A stretch of 6,346 nt of DNA from Pseudorhodobacter antarcticus. GTDB lineage: Bacteria; Pseudomonadota; Alphaproteobacteria; Rhodobacterales; Rhodobacteraceae. Below the pieces are notes generated by a model. It was not told the DNA's origin, searched no databases, and saw nothing but the letters and a program-made list of their open reading frames with translations. Made by a program: the position numbers and the translations under genes. Shown here in pieces: positions 1-5,463 of the stretch (positions within the stretch are counted from its first letter, which is position 1; every line of letters begins with the position of its first letter). The DNA is taken from contig CAMAWZ010000140.1 in assembly GCA_945861995.1 (NCBI GenBank), forward strand, positions 1 through 6,346, given 5' to 3'.

Positions 1-210
1 CTGTTTGCGCGCCATGGCGACGCAGATAATTTCATTGCACATAGCCAAACGCAGCGCTTGGTAGAGGCGTGGCGCGCAAGTGATCCAAGCACGCAAATCG
101 ACTTTGCCTTGGTCGCAGGCGCGGGGCATGGCACGTCTGAATTCAACGCATCAGGGGTGGTAGGGCCGTTGACCGCATTTTTGACAAACGTCCTAAAACC
201 GCAAGGTTAA
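1..210 (+). CDS. Alpha/beta hydrolase, C-terminal 69 residues (5' end outside window)
   Basis: Reading frame 1 is open from the first base to a TAA at 208-210. The fragment carries the last two parts of an alpha/beta-hydrolase catalytic triad: an HGxxD motif at residues 5-9 (acidic residue Asp9) followed by a short helix, and a GAGHG motif at residues 40-44 (catalytic His43). The 34-residue spacing between them, with a helix and a beta-strand (DFALV) in between, is the arrangement seen in prolyl-oligopeptidase/dienelactone-hydrolase-like members. The nucleophile elbow lies upstream of the window, so substrate and subclass cannot be told. The gene runs convergently into the PagL-like gene and shares its last 18 bp with that gene's 3' end. 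No intrinsic terminator follows it, only the short palindrome GGTTAACC across the stop codon. The family call is fairly secure; the function is not. Confidence 0.8.
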   Translation: MFARHGDADNFIAHSQTQRLVEAWRASDPSTQIDFALVAGAGHGTSEFNASGVVGPLTAFLTNVLKPQG

Positions 211-684
211 CCCCAGATGCGCCACATCAATATCGGCCGAGGGCGCGTTGGCTTGGGCATTGGAAATATGATAATACCCGCCTGATAGCGACAGGTTGTC
301 GCCTAGGTTTTGGGTGATGTCGAACCCGGTGCGAAATTGCACTATGTCATTGTTTCTATTGTCAAAATACAGTGCTGGCCCCGTAAAGGGCAGCACTTTT
401 ATGCCCAATATGTCCAAGGGCCGCCCAAGGCCCGCCGACACAAATGCCGTGCCTTGGTCTGACACACCAACAGTATAAATTGGGGTGAATTTGCCCCAAA
501 CAATGCCGTCACGGCGATCAGTGTAGGTCAGAAAATTTTCGTCCCAAGCCTCGCCCCACGGCTGCACGGCGATACCGATGCTGAACGCGTTTTGTTGGGT
601 TTGCGGCGCAAGATCGGCTGGGCCGTACAGCATCGAAAGGCCGATGCCGATCACAAATTCAGCATATGTCAGACCAAAGGGCAT
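193..684 (-). CDS. PagL-like lipid A 3-O-deacylase (acyloxyacyl hydrolase family)
   Basis: Encodes 163 aa, about the size of a PagL-type 8-stranded outer-membrane beta-barrel. PagL enzymes remove the 3-O-linked acyl chain of lipid A in the outer membrane. What I see: a C-terminal HISN motif (His139, Ser141, Asn142) matching the PagL catalytic His-x-Ser-Asn, alternating amphipathic strands, and a terminal aromatic residue (LTLRF) as in many outer-membrane proteins. The third catalytic residue of characterised PagL is Glu 14 residues after the His; here that position is Asp153, so the acid is kept but changed. The ATG at 684 is chosen because GGAG lies 6 nt upstream; a TTG at 732 in the same frame has no such support. 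The N-terminus is hydrophobic but has no basic residue and no clear cleavage site, so export is not obvious. It lies 112 bp downstream of glnA, beyond the glnA terminator, so it probably has its own promoter. Family call good; activity inferred. Confidence 0.82.
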   Translation of the reverse strand: MPFGLTYAEFVIGIGLSMLYGPADLAPQTQQNAFSIGIAVQPWGEAWDENFLTYTDRRDGIVWGKFTPIYTVGVSDQGTAFVSAGLGRPLDILGIKVLPFTGPALYFDNRNNDIVQFRTGFDITQNLGDNLSLSGGYYHISNAQANAPSADIDVAHLGLTLRF

Positions 685-690
685 GGGATT

Positions 691-694
691 CTCC
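691..694 (-). promoter_or_regulatory. Ribosome binding site deciding the start of the PagL-like gene
   Basis: On the - strand, GGAG is followed by six bases (AATCCC) and then ATG at 684-682. This supports the 163-residue product over a version 16 residues longer from an upstream TTG. Confidence 0.6.
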
Positions 695-722
695 GTTTGG
701 GGCAAGCTAAGCGGGCAGGGCG

Positions 723-745
723 CTGGCCGCAAGAACTGGCCGCAA
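723..745. repeat. Two 10-bp direct repeats upstream of the PagL-like gene
   Basis: CTGGCCGCAA occurs at 723-732 and again at 736-745, separated by 3 bp (13-bp period). The repeats sit between the glnA terminator and the start of the PagL-like gene, and the second overlaps the terminator's A-run. On the - strand, TTGCGG inside the first copy (732-727) lies 17 bp from TAGCTT (709-704). This is a poor but correctly spaced -35/-10 pair (3 of 6 matches each), so the repeats may mark the promoter region of that gene. A regulatory role is speculation. Confidence 0.4.
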
Positions 746-771
746 AAAAGGGCGCATTGCGGCGCCCTTTT
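744..771 (-). terminator. Intrinsic terminator of glnB-glnA
   Basis: A perfect 10-bp stem (746-755 with 762-771, AAAAGGGCGC/GCGCCCTTTT) closes a 6-nt loop. Read on the - strand, it is followed by a run of six T (749-744). It begins 25 nt after the glnA stop codon. The A/T base pairs at the foot of the stem and the T-run make this a textbook Rho-independent site. On the + strand it is followed by only TTTT and then GG, so its main direction is the - strand. Confidence 0.9.
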
Positions 772-796
772 GGTGTTTATATCGTTTCAATGCGCC

Positions 797-2206
797 TTAG
801 CAGCTGTAGTACAACTGATATTCGATCGGGTGCGGCGTGTGTTCATAGGCGTAAACCTCTTCCCACTTCAGCGCCATGTACGATTGCAGCTGGTCGCGGG
901 TGAACACGTCGCCCGACAGCAAAAAGTCCATGTCTTTTTCCAGCTCTTCCAACGCTTCGCGCAACGAACCGCAAACCGTTGGGATTGCAGCCAATTCTTC
1001 GGGCGGCAGATCATACAGATCTTTGTCCGAAGCTGGGCCGGGATCGATTTTGTTCTTGATCCCGTCCAGACCTGCCATCAGCAGGGCGGCAAAGGCCAGA
1101 TAGGGGTTGGCCGATGGGTCGGGGAAACGGGCCTCGACGCGCTTGGCTTTTGGCGATTCTGTCCATGGAATACGCACGCAGCCCGAGCGGTTGCGGGCCG
1201 AATAGGCGCGCAGCACAGGTGCCTCGAACCCAGGGATCAGGCGCTTATAGCTGTTGGTGCCCGGGTTGGTCAGCGCGTTCAACGCCTTGGCGTGTTTCAG
1301 AATGCCGCCGATGAAATACAGCGCGTCCTGAGACAGGTCTGCATATTTATCGCCTGCGAACAAGGGCTTACCGCCTTTCCAGATCGACATATTGACATGC
1401 ATACCCGACCCGTTATCGCCCTTCATTGGCTTTGGCATGAAGGTGACGGTCTTGCCATAGGCGTGGGCCACGTTGTGGATCACGTATTTGTATTTCTGCA
1501 TATTGTCGGCCTGTTCGACCAGACCGCCAAAAATCATGCCCAGTTCGTGCTGGCAGGTGGCCACTTCGTGGTGGTGCTTGTCCACGCGCATACCCATGCG
1601 CTTCATAGTCGACAGCATTTCGCCGCGCAAATCTTGCGCTTCGTCCACGGGGTTCACAGGGAAATAGCCGCCCTTGTGGCCCGCGATATGGCCGTAATTG
1701 CCACCTTCTTGCACCGTGTCGGTGTTCCATGCAGCGGCCGCAGCGTCGATTTCATAGGACACTTTGCGCGGGGTTACGGCAAAGCGCACATCGTCGAAGA
1801 TGAAAAATTCAGCCTCGGGGCCGAAGTAGGCCGTGTCGCCAACGCCCGAAGATTTCAGGAACGCTTCGGCCTTGATCGCGGTTTGGCGGGGGCAACGATC
1901 ATATGCCTCGCCTGTGTCAGGCTCGACCACGTTGCAATGCACGCACAGCGTTTTTTCGGCATAGAAGGGGTCAAGGTAGACCGATCCTGCATCGGGGATC
2001 AGTTTCATGTCGGACTGGTCAATAGATTTCCAGCCGGCAATTGAAGATCCGTCAAACATGAAGCCTTCTTCGAAAAAGTCTTCATCTACAAGGTCTGCGA
2101 CCAAGGTCACGTGCTGAAGTTTGCCTTTGGGATCGGTGAAGCGAATATCGACATATTCGACTTCTTCGTCCTTAATCAGTTTCAGAGCTTTTGAAATCGC
2201 GCTCAT
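797..2206 (-). CDS. glnA: Glutamine synthetase, type I
   Basis: Encodes 469 aa, the normal length for a GSI-beta enzyme. It makes glutamine from glutamate, ammonia and ATP in the cytoplasm as a dodecamer, the main route of ammonium assimilation. Signatures in order: FDGSSIAGW (51-59), the metal-binding GPEAEFF (129-135), the HHHE and QHELG stretch (211-223), the ATP-binding KPMKGDNGSGMHVNMS (259-274), NRSGCVRIP (339-347), the metal-binding EARFPDPSANPY (358-369), and KDLYDLPPEE (395-404), whose Tyr398 is the adenylylation site matching the E. coli position. So activity is probably tuned by GlnE, itself steered by PII. Two ATG codons are adjacent at 2209 and 2206. The AAAGG at 2218-2214 is 7 nt from the second but only 4 nt from the first, so 2206 is preferred. 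It follows glnB by 78 bp on the same strand and is very likely cotranscribed with it. All key residues looked for are present. Confidence 0.98.
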   Translation of the reverse strand: MSAISKALKLIKDEEVEYVDIRFTDPKGKLQHVTLVADLVDEDFFEEGFMFDGSSIAGWKSIDQSDMKLIPDAGSVYLDPFYAEKTLCVHCNVVEPDTGEAYDRCPRQTAIKAEAFLKSSGVGDTAYFGPEAEFFIFDDVRFAVTPRKVSYEIDAAAAAWNTDTVQEGGNYGHIAGHKGGYFPVNPVDEAQDLRGEMLSTMKRMGMRVDKHHHEVATCQHELGMIFGGLVEQADNMQKYKYVIHNVAHAYGKTVTFMPKPMKGDNGSGMHVNMSIWKGGKPLFAGDKYADLSQDALYFIGGILKHAKALNALTNPGTNSYKRLIPGFEAPVLRAYSARNRSGCVRIPWTESPKAKRVEARFPDPSANPYLAFAALLMAGLDGIKNKIDPGPASDKDLYDLPPEELAAIPTVCGSLREALEELEKDMDFLLSGDVFTRDQLQSYMALKWEEVYAYEHTPHPIEYQLYYSC

Positions 2207-2237
2207 CATGCTGCCTTTCGGGTTGGTGTTTCGGTTA

Positions 2238-2278
2238 GAAAGCCTTTTATACCAGCGGCTAAGCTGATGTGCGCTTTC
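2238..2278. repeat. Nested inverted repeats between glnB and glnA
   Basis: In the 78-bp glnB-glnA spacer, GAAAGC (2238-2243) is the reverse complement of GCTTTC (2273-2278). Inside it CAGC (2253-2256) pairs with GCTG (2263-2266) around a 6-nt loop. The arms are short and not followed by a T-run, so this is not a terminator. It could be a weak RNA hairpin or simply chance. Confidence 0.25.
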
Positions 2279-2284
2279 GGGTGG

Positions 2285-2623
2285 TTAGACAGCATCATCA
2301 CCAGTTTCGCCAGTGCGGATGCGGATCGCTTGTTCGACGGGATAGACGAAAATCTTGCCATCGCCAATTTTGTCAGTGCGCGCGGCGCTGATAATGGCAG
2401 CGATAGCAGCGTCGACCATGTCATCGGTCAGGACAACTTCGATCTTCACTTTAGGCAGAAAATCCACGACATATTCGGCCCCGCGATACAGTTCGGTATG
2501 GCCCTTTTGACGGCCAAAACCCTTGACTTCAGTGACCGAAAGGCCCTGAACGCCCGCCTCTTGCAGCGCCTCTTTCACCTCGTCCAATTTGAACGGCTTG
2601 ATGATCGCTTCAATCTTTTTCAT
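2285..2623 (-). CDS. glnB: Nitrogen regulatory protein PII
   Basis: Encodes 112 aa, the exact usual PII length. PII is a cytoplasmic trimer that binds ATP/ADP and 2-oxoglutarate and signals nitrogen status to adenylyltransferase (GlnE) and NtrB; GlnD uridylylates it when glutamine is low. Seen in the sequence: the family N-terminus MKKIEAIIKPFKLDEVKEAL, the T-loop at about 37-55 with Tyr51 (the uridylylation site) in RGAEYVVDFLP, and the C-terminal signature around residues 83-95 with KIGDGKIFVYPV. The ATG at 2623 is preceded by GAAGGG (2637-2632), 8 nt away, and gives the standard start. GlnB rather than its paralogue GlnK is chosen because the gene is followed by glnA and not by amtB; sequence alone does not fully separate the two. 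The leader contains two adjacent inverted repeats, described separately. I see no convincing sigma-54 promoter upstream. Confidence 0.96.
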   Translation of the reverse strand: MKKIEAIIKPFKLDEVKEALQEAGVQGLSVTEVKGFGRQKGHTELYRGAEYVVDFLPKVKIEVVLTDDMVDAAIAAIISAARTDKIGDGKIFVYPVEQAIRIRTGETGDDAV

Positions 2624-2932
2624 CGCAGGATCCCTTCGTTGCCCTGTCTTCTTGAAGACTGGCATCCGAAAAGACAATTTCACTTCGGACAATGCGCGCT
2701 CTATTTGACGCCACACCAAGGGGTTACGCCTATTTTTACAGCGCGGCGGCTAAATTTTATGCAAAATGAGAACTCATCGGCTGTGTGTTCAGGGCATCTA
2801 TGTGATTTTTTGCCAGTTTGCCGCGAAATCCTTGCGTTTTTCCTCTCGCATCCCCCCGATTGCTTTGCTAGAAGATCCCGAATTCGAGGCACGGCTCGCC
2901 GAGTTTGGGCGGGGCTGTGTTTTGTTTGTTAT
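2624..2932. other. Divergent spacer between glnB and tRNA-Leu (309 bp)
   Basis: No gene is supported here. The glnB-proximal part holds its ribosome binding site (2632-2637) and two inverted repeats (2640-2689). Further out is the short palindrome ATGAG-AA-CTCAT (2766-2777). The region is locally AT-richer around 2730-2770. On the - strand, TTGCAT (2764-2759) and TGTAAA, 18 bp apart, form a weak -35/-10 pair for glnB. Toward the tRNA on the + strand, CTAGAA (2868-2873) resembles a -10 box but has only a poor partner (CTCGCA, 2845-2850). Both promoters must lie here, but neither can be placed with confidence. Short open frames crossing this spacer lack coding character, and one runs into the tRNA. 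Confidence 0.5.
2640..2689 (-). promoter_or_regulatory. Two adjacent hairpins/inverted repeats in the glnB leader
   Basis: Read on the - strand, the first repeat is TCCGAA (2689-2684) with TTCGGA (2670-2665) around 13 nt. The second follows at once: TGCC, A, GTCTTC, a 2-nt centre, GAAGAC, AG, GGCA (2664-2640), that is 10 pairs with a small internal loop. The second ends 2 nt before the GAAGGG ribosome binding site of glnB. Neither is followed by a T-run, so they are not terminators. They may be operator half-sites for a dimeric regulator or an RNA structure near the ribosome binding site. The repeats are seen; the role is inferred. Confidence 0.4.
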
Positions 2933-3017
2933 GCGGGTGTGGCGAAATTGGCAGACGCACCAGATTTAGGTTCTGGCGCCGCAAGGCGTGGGGGTTCAAG
3001 TCCCTCCACCCGCACCA
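2933..3017 (+). tRNA. tRNA-Leu, anticodon UAG
   Basis: A full class II cloverleaf folds here. The acceptor GCGGGTG (2933-2939) pairs with CACCCGC (3007-3013). The anticodon stem CCAGA/TCTGG (2960-2964, 2972-2976) holds the loop TTTAGGT with anticodon TAG at 2967-2969. A long variable arm CGCC-GCAA-GGCG (2977-2988) is typical of Leu. The T arm has loop TTCAAGT (2995-3001) with one G-T wobble in its stem. The discriminator is A3014, and the CCA end is encoded (3015-3017). It reads CUN leucine codons, chiefly CUA/CUG. It ends 21 bp before the tig start codon with no terminator between, so the tRNA is probably processed from a transcript that continues into tig. Confidence 0.97.
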
Positions 3018-3038
3018 GATATGGAAAAGGACACGAGG

Positions 3039-4373
3039 ATGCAGGTCACCGAAACCCTGAAAGACGGCCTTAAGCGCGGCTACACCATTACGGTGACGGC
3101 AGCCGAATTGGACGCCAAAGTTCAGGAAAAGCTGCTGGAAGCGCAGCCCGATGTCGAGATTAAGGGCTTTCGCAAAGGCAAGGTGCCGATGGCAATCTTG
3201 AAAAAGCAGTTCGGCCCGCGCCTTTTGGGCGATGCAATGCAAGACGCAATTGACGGTGCGATGAAAAATCACTTCGAGGCGTCGGGCGACCGCCCTGCGC
3301 TGCAACCCGATGTCAAAATGCAAAACGGCGAGACGTGGAAAGAAGGTCAGGATGTGGTCGTACATATGACCTACGAATGCCTGCCGCCTATTCCAGAACT
3401 CGACGCTGGCAAAATCAATTTGGATCGTCTGTCGGTCAAGGCGGATGAGGCAGCTGTGACCGAAGCCTTGGAAAATCTGGCGAAATCGTCGCAGAATTTC
3501 GCTGACAAGAAAAAGAACGCCAAAGCGGCCAATGGCGACCAAGTGGTGATTGATTTCACAGGCTCGGTTGACGGCGTGGAATTTGAAGGCGGCGCTGGCA
3601 CGGATTACCCGCTGGTGCTGGGCAGCAATTCGTTCATCCCAGGCTTTGAAGACCAACTGGTTGGCGCACGTGCGGATGATGATGTGACGGTGAATGTGAC
3701 CTTCCCAGAAAGCTATGGTGCGGCAAATCTGGCGGGTAAAGCTGCTGTTTTTGCTTGCAAAGTCAAAGCGGTAAAGGAAGCTCAGGCCGCTGTGATTGAC
3801 GATGAGTTGGCCAAAAAATACGGCGCCGAAGATTTGGCTGCGCTGAAGGGGCAAATTGCCACTTCGCTGGAGGCAGAATACAAAGGCGCGGCCCGCGCAG
3901 TACTGAAGCGTGCGCTGCTTGATCAGTTGGACGGAATGGTCAAATTTGATCTGCCCGCAGCCTTGGTCGATGCAGAGGCCGCGCAAATTGCCCATCAGTT
4001 GTGGCATGAAGAGAACGCGCATGTGCAAGGGCATGACCACGACGATGTGGAAGCCACCGACGATCATAAAAAATTGGCCGAACGCCGCGTGCGTTTGGGG
4101 CTGGTTTTGGCCGAAGTGGGCCGCAAGGCAGAAGTGACCGTTTCGGACGCCGAAATGACCCAAGCTGTACTGGCGCAGGCGCGTCAGTATCCAGGGCAAG
4201 AGCGGCAGTATTTTGAATTTATTCAGAAAAACCCGCAAATGCAGCAACAACTGCGCGCGCCTCTGTTTGAAGATAAGGTTGTCGATCACATCGTTGCGGG
4301 CGCAAATGTGACAGATAAGGAAGTGTCGAAGGAAGACCTGCAAAAGCTGGTCGAAGCTTTGGACGAGATGTAA
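3039..4373 (+). CDS. tig: Trigger factor (ribosome-associated chaperone / peptidyl-prolyl isomerase)
   Basis: Encodes 444 aa, slightly longer than the E. coli protein. It binds ribosomal protein uL23 at the exit tunnel and shields nascent chains, and its FKBP-like domain isomerises Xaa-Pro bonds. Domains: ribosome-binding N-terminal domain (about 1-115) with the signature GFRKGKVP at 43-50; FKBP-type PPIase domain (about 155-245) with VVIDFTGSVDGVEFEGG and the SFIPGFEDQLVGA segment; C-terminal helical chaperone domain (about 250-444). The ATG at 3039 is chosen because AAGG lies 8 nt upstream (3027-3030) and MQVTETL is the family N-terminus; an in-frame ATG at 3021 would add six unrelated residues. 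A His/Asp-rich stretch at about 319-343 (six His) lies in the C-terminal domain. The gene follows tRNA-Leu by 21 bp and ends in a strong terminator that overlaps the convergent transporter gene. Confidence 0.97.
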   Translation: MQVTETLKDGLKRGYTITVTAAELDAKVQEKLLEAQPDVEIKGFRKGKVPMAILKKQFGPRLLGDAMQDAIDGAMKNHFEASGDRPALQPDVKMQNGETWKEGQDVVVHMTYECLPPIPELDAGKINLDRLSVKADEAAVTEALENLAKSSQNFADKKKNAKAANGDQVVIDFTGSVDGVEFEGGAGTDYPLVLGSNSFIPGFEDQLVGARADDDVTVNVTFPESYGAANLAGKAAVFACKVKAVKEAQAAVIDDELAKKYGAEDLAALKGQIATSLEAEYKGAARAVLKRALLDQLDGMVKFDLPAALVDAEAAQIAHQLWHEENAHVQGHDHDDVEATDDHKKLAERRVRLGLVLAEVGRKAEVTVSDAEMTQAVLAQARQYPGQERQYFEFIQKNPQMQQQLRAPLFEDKVVDHIVAGANVTDKEVSKEDLQKLVEALDEM

Positions 4374-4395
4374 GACTAGCTATTTTTCCACACAG

Positions 4396-4431
4396 AAAGC
4401 CGTGCCCACTTAGGGTGCGGCTTTTTCTTTT
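4396..4431 (+). terminator. Intrinsic terminator of tig
   Basis: A 12-bp stem (4396-4407 with 4413-4424) with a 5-nt loop is followed by TTTTTCTTTT (4422-4431). It starts 22 nt after the tig stop. Two pairs are wobbles as + strand RNA (U4403-G4417 and G4404-U4416). On the - strand these become A-C mismatches and the T-run is short, so it should act mainly on tig. Its right half is coding sequence for the last residues of the convergent EamA transporter. Confidence 0.88.
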
Positions 4432-5327
4432 GTGCGCAGCACATAGATGCCTGCGCCAACAATCAAAGCAATACCGACCCAGCCCAAAGCATTGGGCAAT
4501 TCGCGCCACACCAGCCAACCCCAAAGCAAGCCCCAAAAGGCAAACGTAAATTCAAATGGGGTAACGATGGACGATTGGCCAACAGTATAGGCCAGCGTTA
4601 AGAGCGTCAGTCCAAAGGCGGCAATCGCCCCGCAGGCGCACATCAAGAACAGATCATAGCCTGTTGGCCAAACCCAACCGCGGAGCAAAAAAGCAAGGCT
4701 TGGGCTGGCGTTAGGAGCGCTGTCGTTCCAGCCGAACATTAAGGACAGGGCCAGCGCGCAGATCAAAAACGCGATATTGCCCCAAAAGGCCATCGCCGCG
4801 CCGCTGGCCCTGTTGCCCATAACCCGCGCCATAATCATCAGCCCCGCATAGGACAATCCGCAGAAAATCGGCAGCAAAGCCACGGCATTAAAACTGCCTG
4901 CCTCGGGCTGCATCATCAACACCACGCCGACAAAGCCAACGAACACCCCCAGCCACCGAGGTAGGGCAACGGTTTCCCGCAAAATCAGCACGGATAAAAT
5001 AGTGATGAACAGCGGAGCGGTAAAGAACAGCGCAACGGTTGTGGCCCTCGGAAGCGCCGCCAGCCCCATATAATAGGCTGTATAGGCCAGAAAATTCAAA
5101 AACCCGCGCAGCAGCATCAGCGGCCAAGCGGGCGAAATCAGCGTGCGAAGTGTGCCAGCAAAATAGTACACAAGTACCAGCATAAAGGGCACAGCCGTTA
5201 TACTGCGCGCCACCATGGCCTGATGCAGCGGATAATCGCCTGACAGCAGCTTTAGAATCAGATCCTGCACCGAAAAAACTGCGATGCCTAAGACCAAGTA
5301 AAATATAGCGCGCCCGTTTTGTGTCAT
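4410..5327 (-). CDS. EamA-family (DMT superfamily) transporter
   Basis: Encodes 305 aa, the standard length for a two-EamA-domain permease of the inner membrane. About ten hydrophobic segments can be seen, near residues 7-26, 37-56, 68-88, 97-115, 125-141, 148-167, 178-198, 225-247, 255-274 and 281-297, followed by a short basic cytoplasmic tail. The first half carries the DMT-like pattern of segment 4 (LPRATTVALFFTAPLFITILS) leading to the conserved acidic RE (118-119) and GVxLMMQP end (134-141). The second half repeats it with VTPFEFTFAFWGLLWGWLVWRELP (255-278). Family members export or import amino acids, nucleosides, vitamins or drugs; the substrate here cannot be told, and there is no riboswitch to hint at it. 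The ATG at 5327 has only a weak upstream GGG. The gene lies downstream of the rplI terminator and is probably a single-gene unit. Its last codons overlap the tig terminator. Confidence 0.92.
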   Translation of the reverse strand: MTQNGRAIFYLVLGIAVFSVQDLILKLLSGDYPLHQAMVARSITAVPFMLVLVYYFAGTLRTLISPAWPLMLLRGFLNFLAYTAYYMGLAALPRATTVALFFTAPLFITILSVLILRETVALPRWLGVFVGFVGVVLMMQPEAGSFNAVALLPIFCGLSYAGLMIMARVMGNRASGAAMAFWGNIAFLICALALSLMFGWNDSAPNASPSLAFLLRGWVWPTGYDLFLMCACGAIAAFGLTLLTLAYTVGQSSIVTPFEFTFAFWGLLWGWLVWRELPNALGWVGIALIVGAGIYVLRTKEKAAP

Positions 5328-5375
5328 TGCCCAAGCCTAGCCGACTGTCTTCATGCGCACTGTGCCTATCGCGGC

Positions 5376-5404
5376 ACGATATGTCGCGAATGGAGTCGAG
5401 CCAA
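5376..5404 (-). promoter_or_regulatory. Candidate sigma-70-type promoter for the EamA transporter
   Basis: On the - strand, TTGGCT (5404-5399) is separated by 17 bp from TATCGT (5381-5376), each matching 4 of 6 consensus bases. It lies between the rplI terminator and the transporter's start, about 48 bp before the ATG. The spacing and position are right, but the match is modest. Confidence 0.35.
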
Positions 5405-5411
5405 TTGCAAA

Positions 5412-5447
5412 TAAAAAGGGCCGCGCAGGGTTGCCCCCGCGCGGCCC
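5412..5447 (-). terminator. Intrinsic terminator of the rpsF-rpsR-rplI operon
   Basis: A 9-bp all-G/C stem (GGGCCGCGC 5418-5426 with GCGCGGCCC 5439-5447) continues past one A-C mismatch into three more G-C pairs and a 4-nt loop. On the - strand it is followed by TTTTTAT (5417-5411). It starts 16 nt after the rplI stop. It separates the ribosomal operon from the downstream transporter gene. Confidence 0.92.
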
Positions 5448-5463
5448 AATAACTGTGCGAAAC

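Noticed and set aside
205..212. Palindrome GGTTAACC across the hydrolase stop codon
   Set aside because: An 8-bp palindrome is expected by chance and cannot form a hairpin with a loop; no T-run follows, so it is not a terminator.
578..2044. A 488-codon open frame on the + strand opposite glnA
   Set aside because: It lies almost wholly antisense to an intact glutamine synthetase with every family motif. Its translation has no recognisable domain and an odd His/Phe/Val-rich composition typical of a mirrored high-GC reading frame.
2624..2760. Sigma-54 promoter and NtrC sites for glnB
   Set aside because: I looked on the - strand for GG-N10-GC within a TGGCAC-N5-TTGC context. The nearest candidate, near TGGCGTCAAATAGAGC, has an 11-bp spacing and poor flanks. 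No TGCACC-N5-GGTGCA-like site was seen.
2267..3073. A + strand open frame of 268 codons across glnB, the spacer and tRNA-Leu
   Set aside because: It runs antisense through glnB and then through a tRNA into the tig start. The protein has no coherent composition and no ribosome binding site was found that would favour it.
2868..4343. A 491-codon open frame on the - strand opposite tig
   Set aside because: It is antisense to a complete trigger factor gene and also covers the tRNA-Leu. The Cys/His/Phe-rich translation shows no domain, so it is a shadow of tig codon use.
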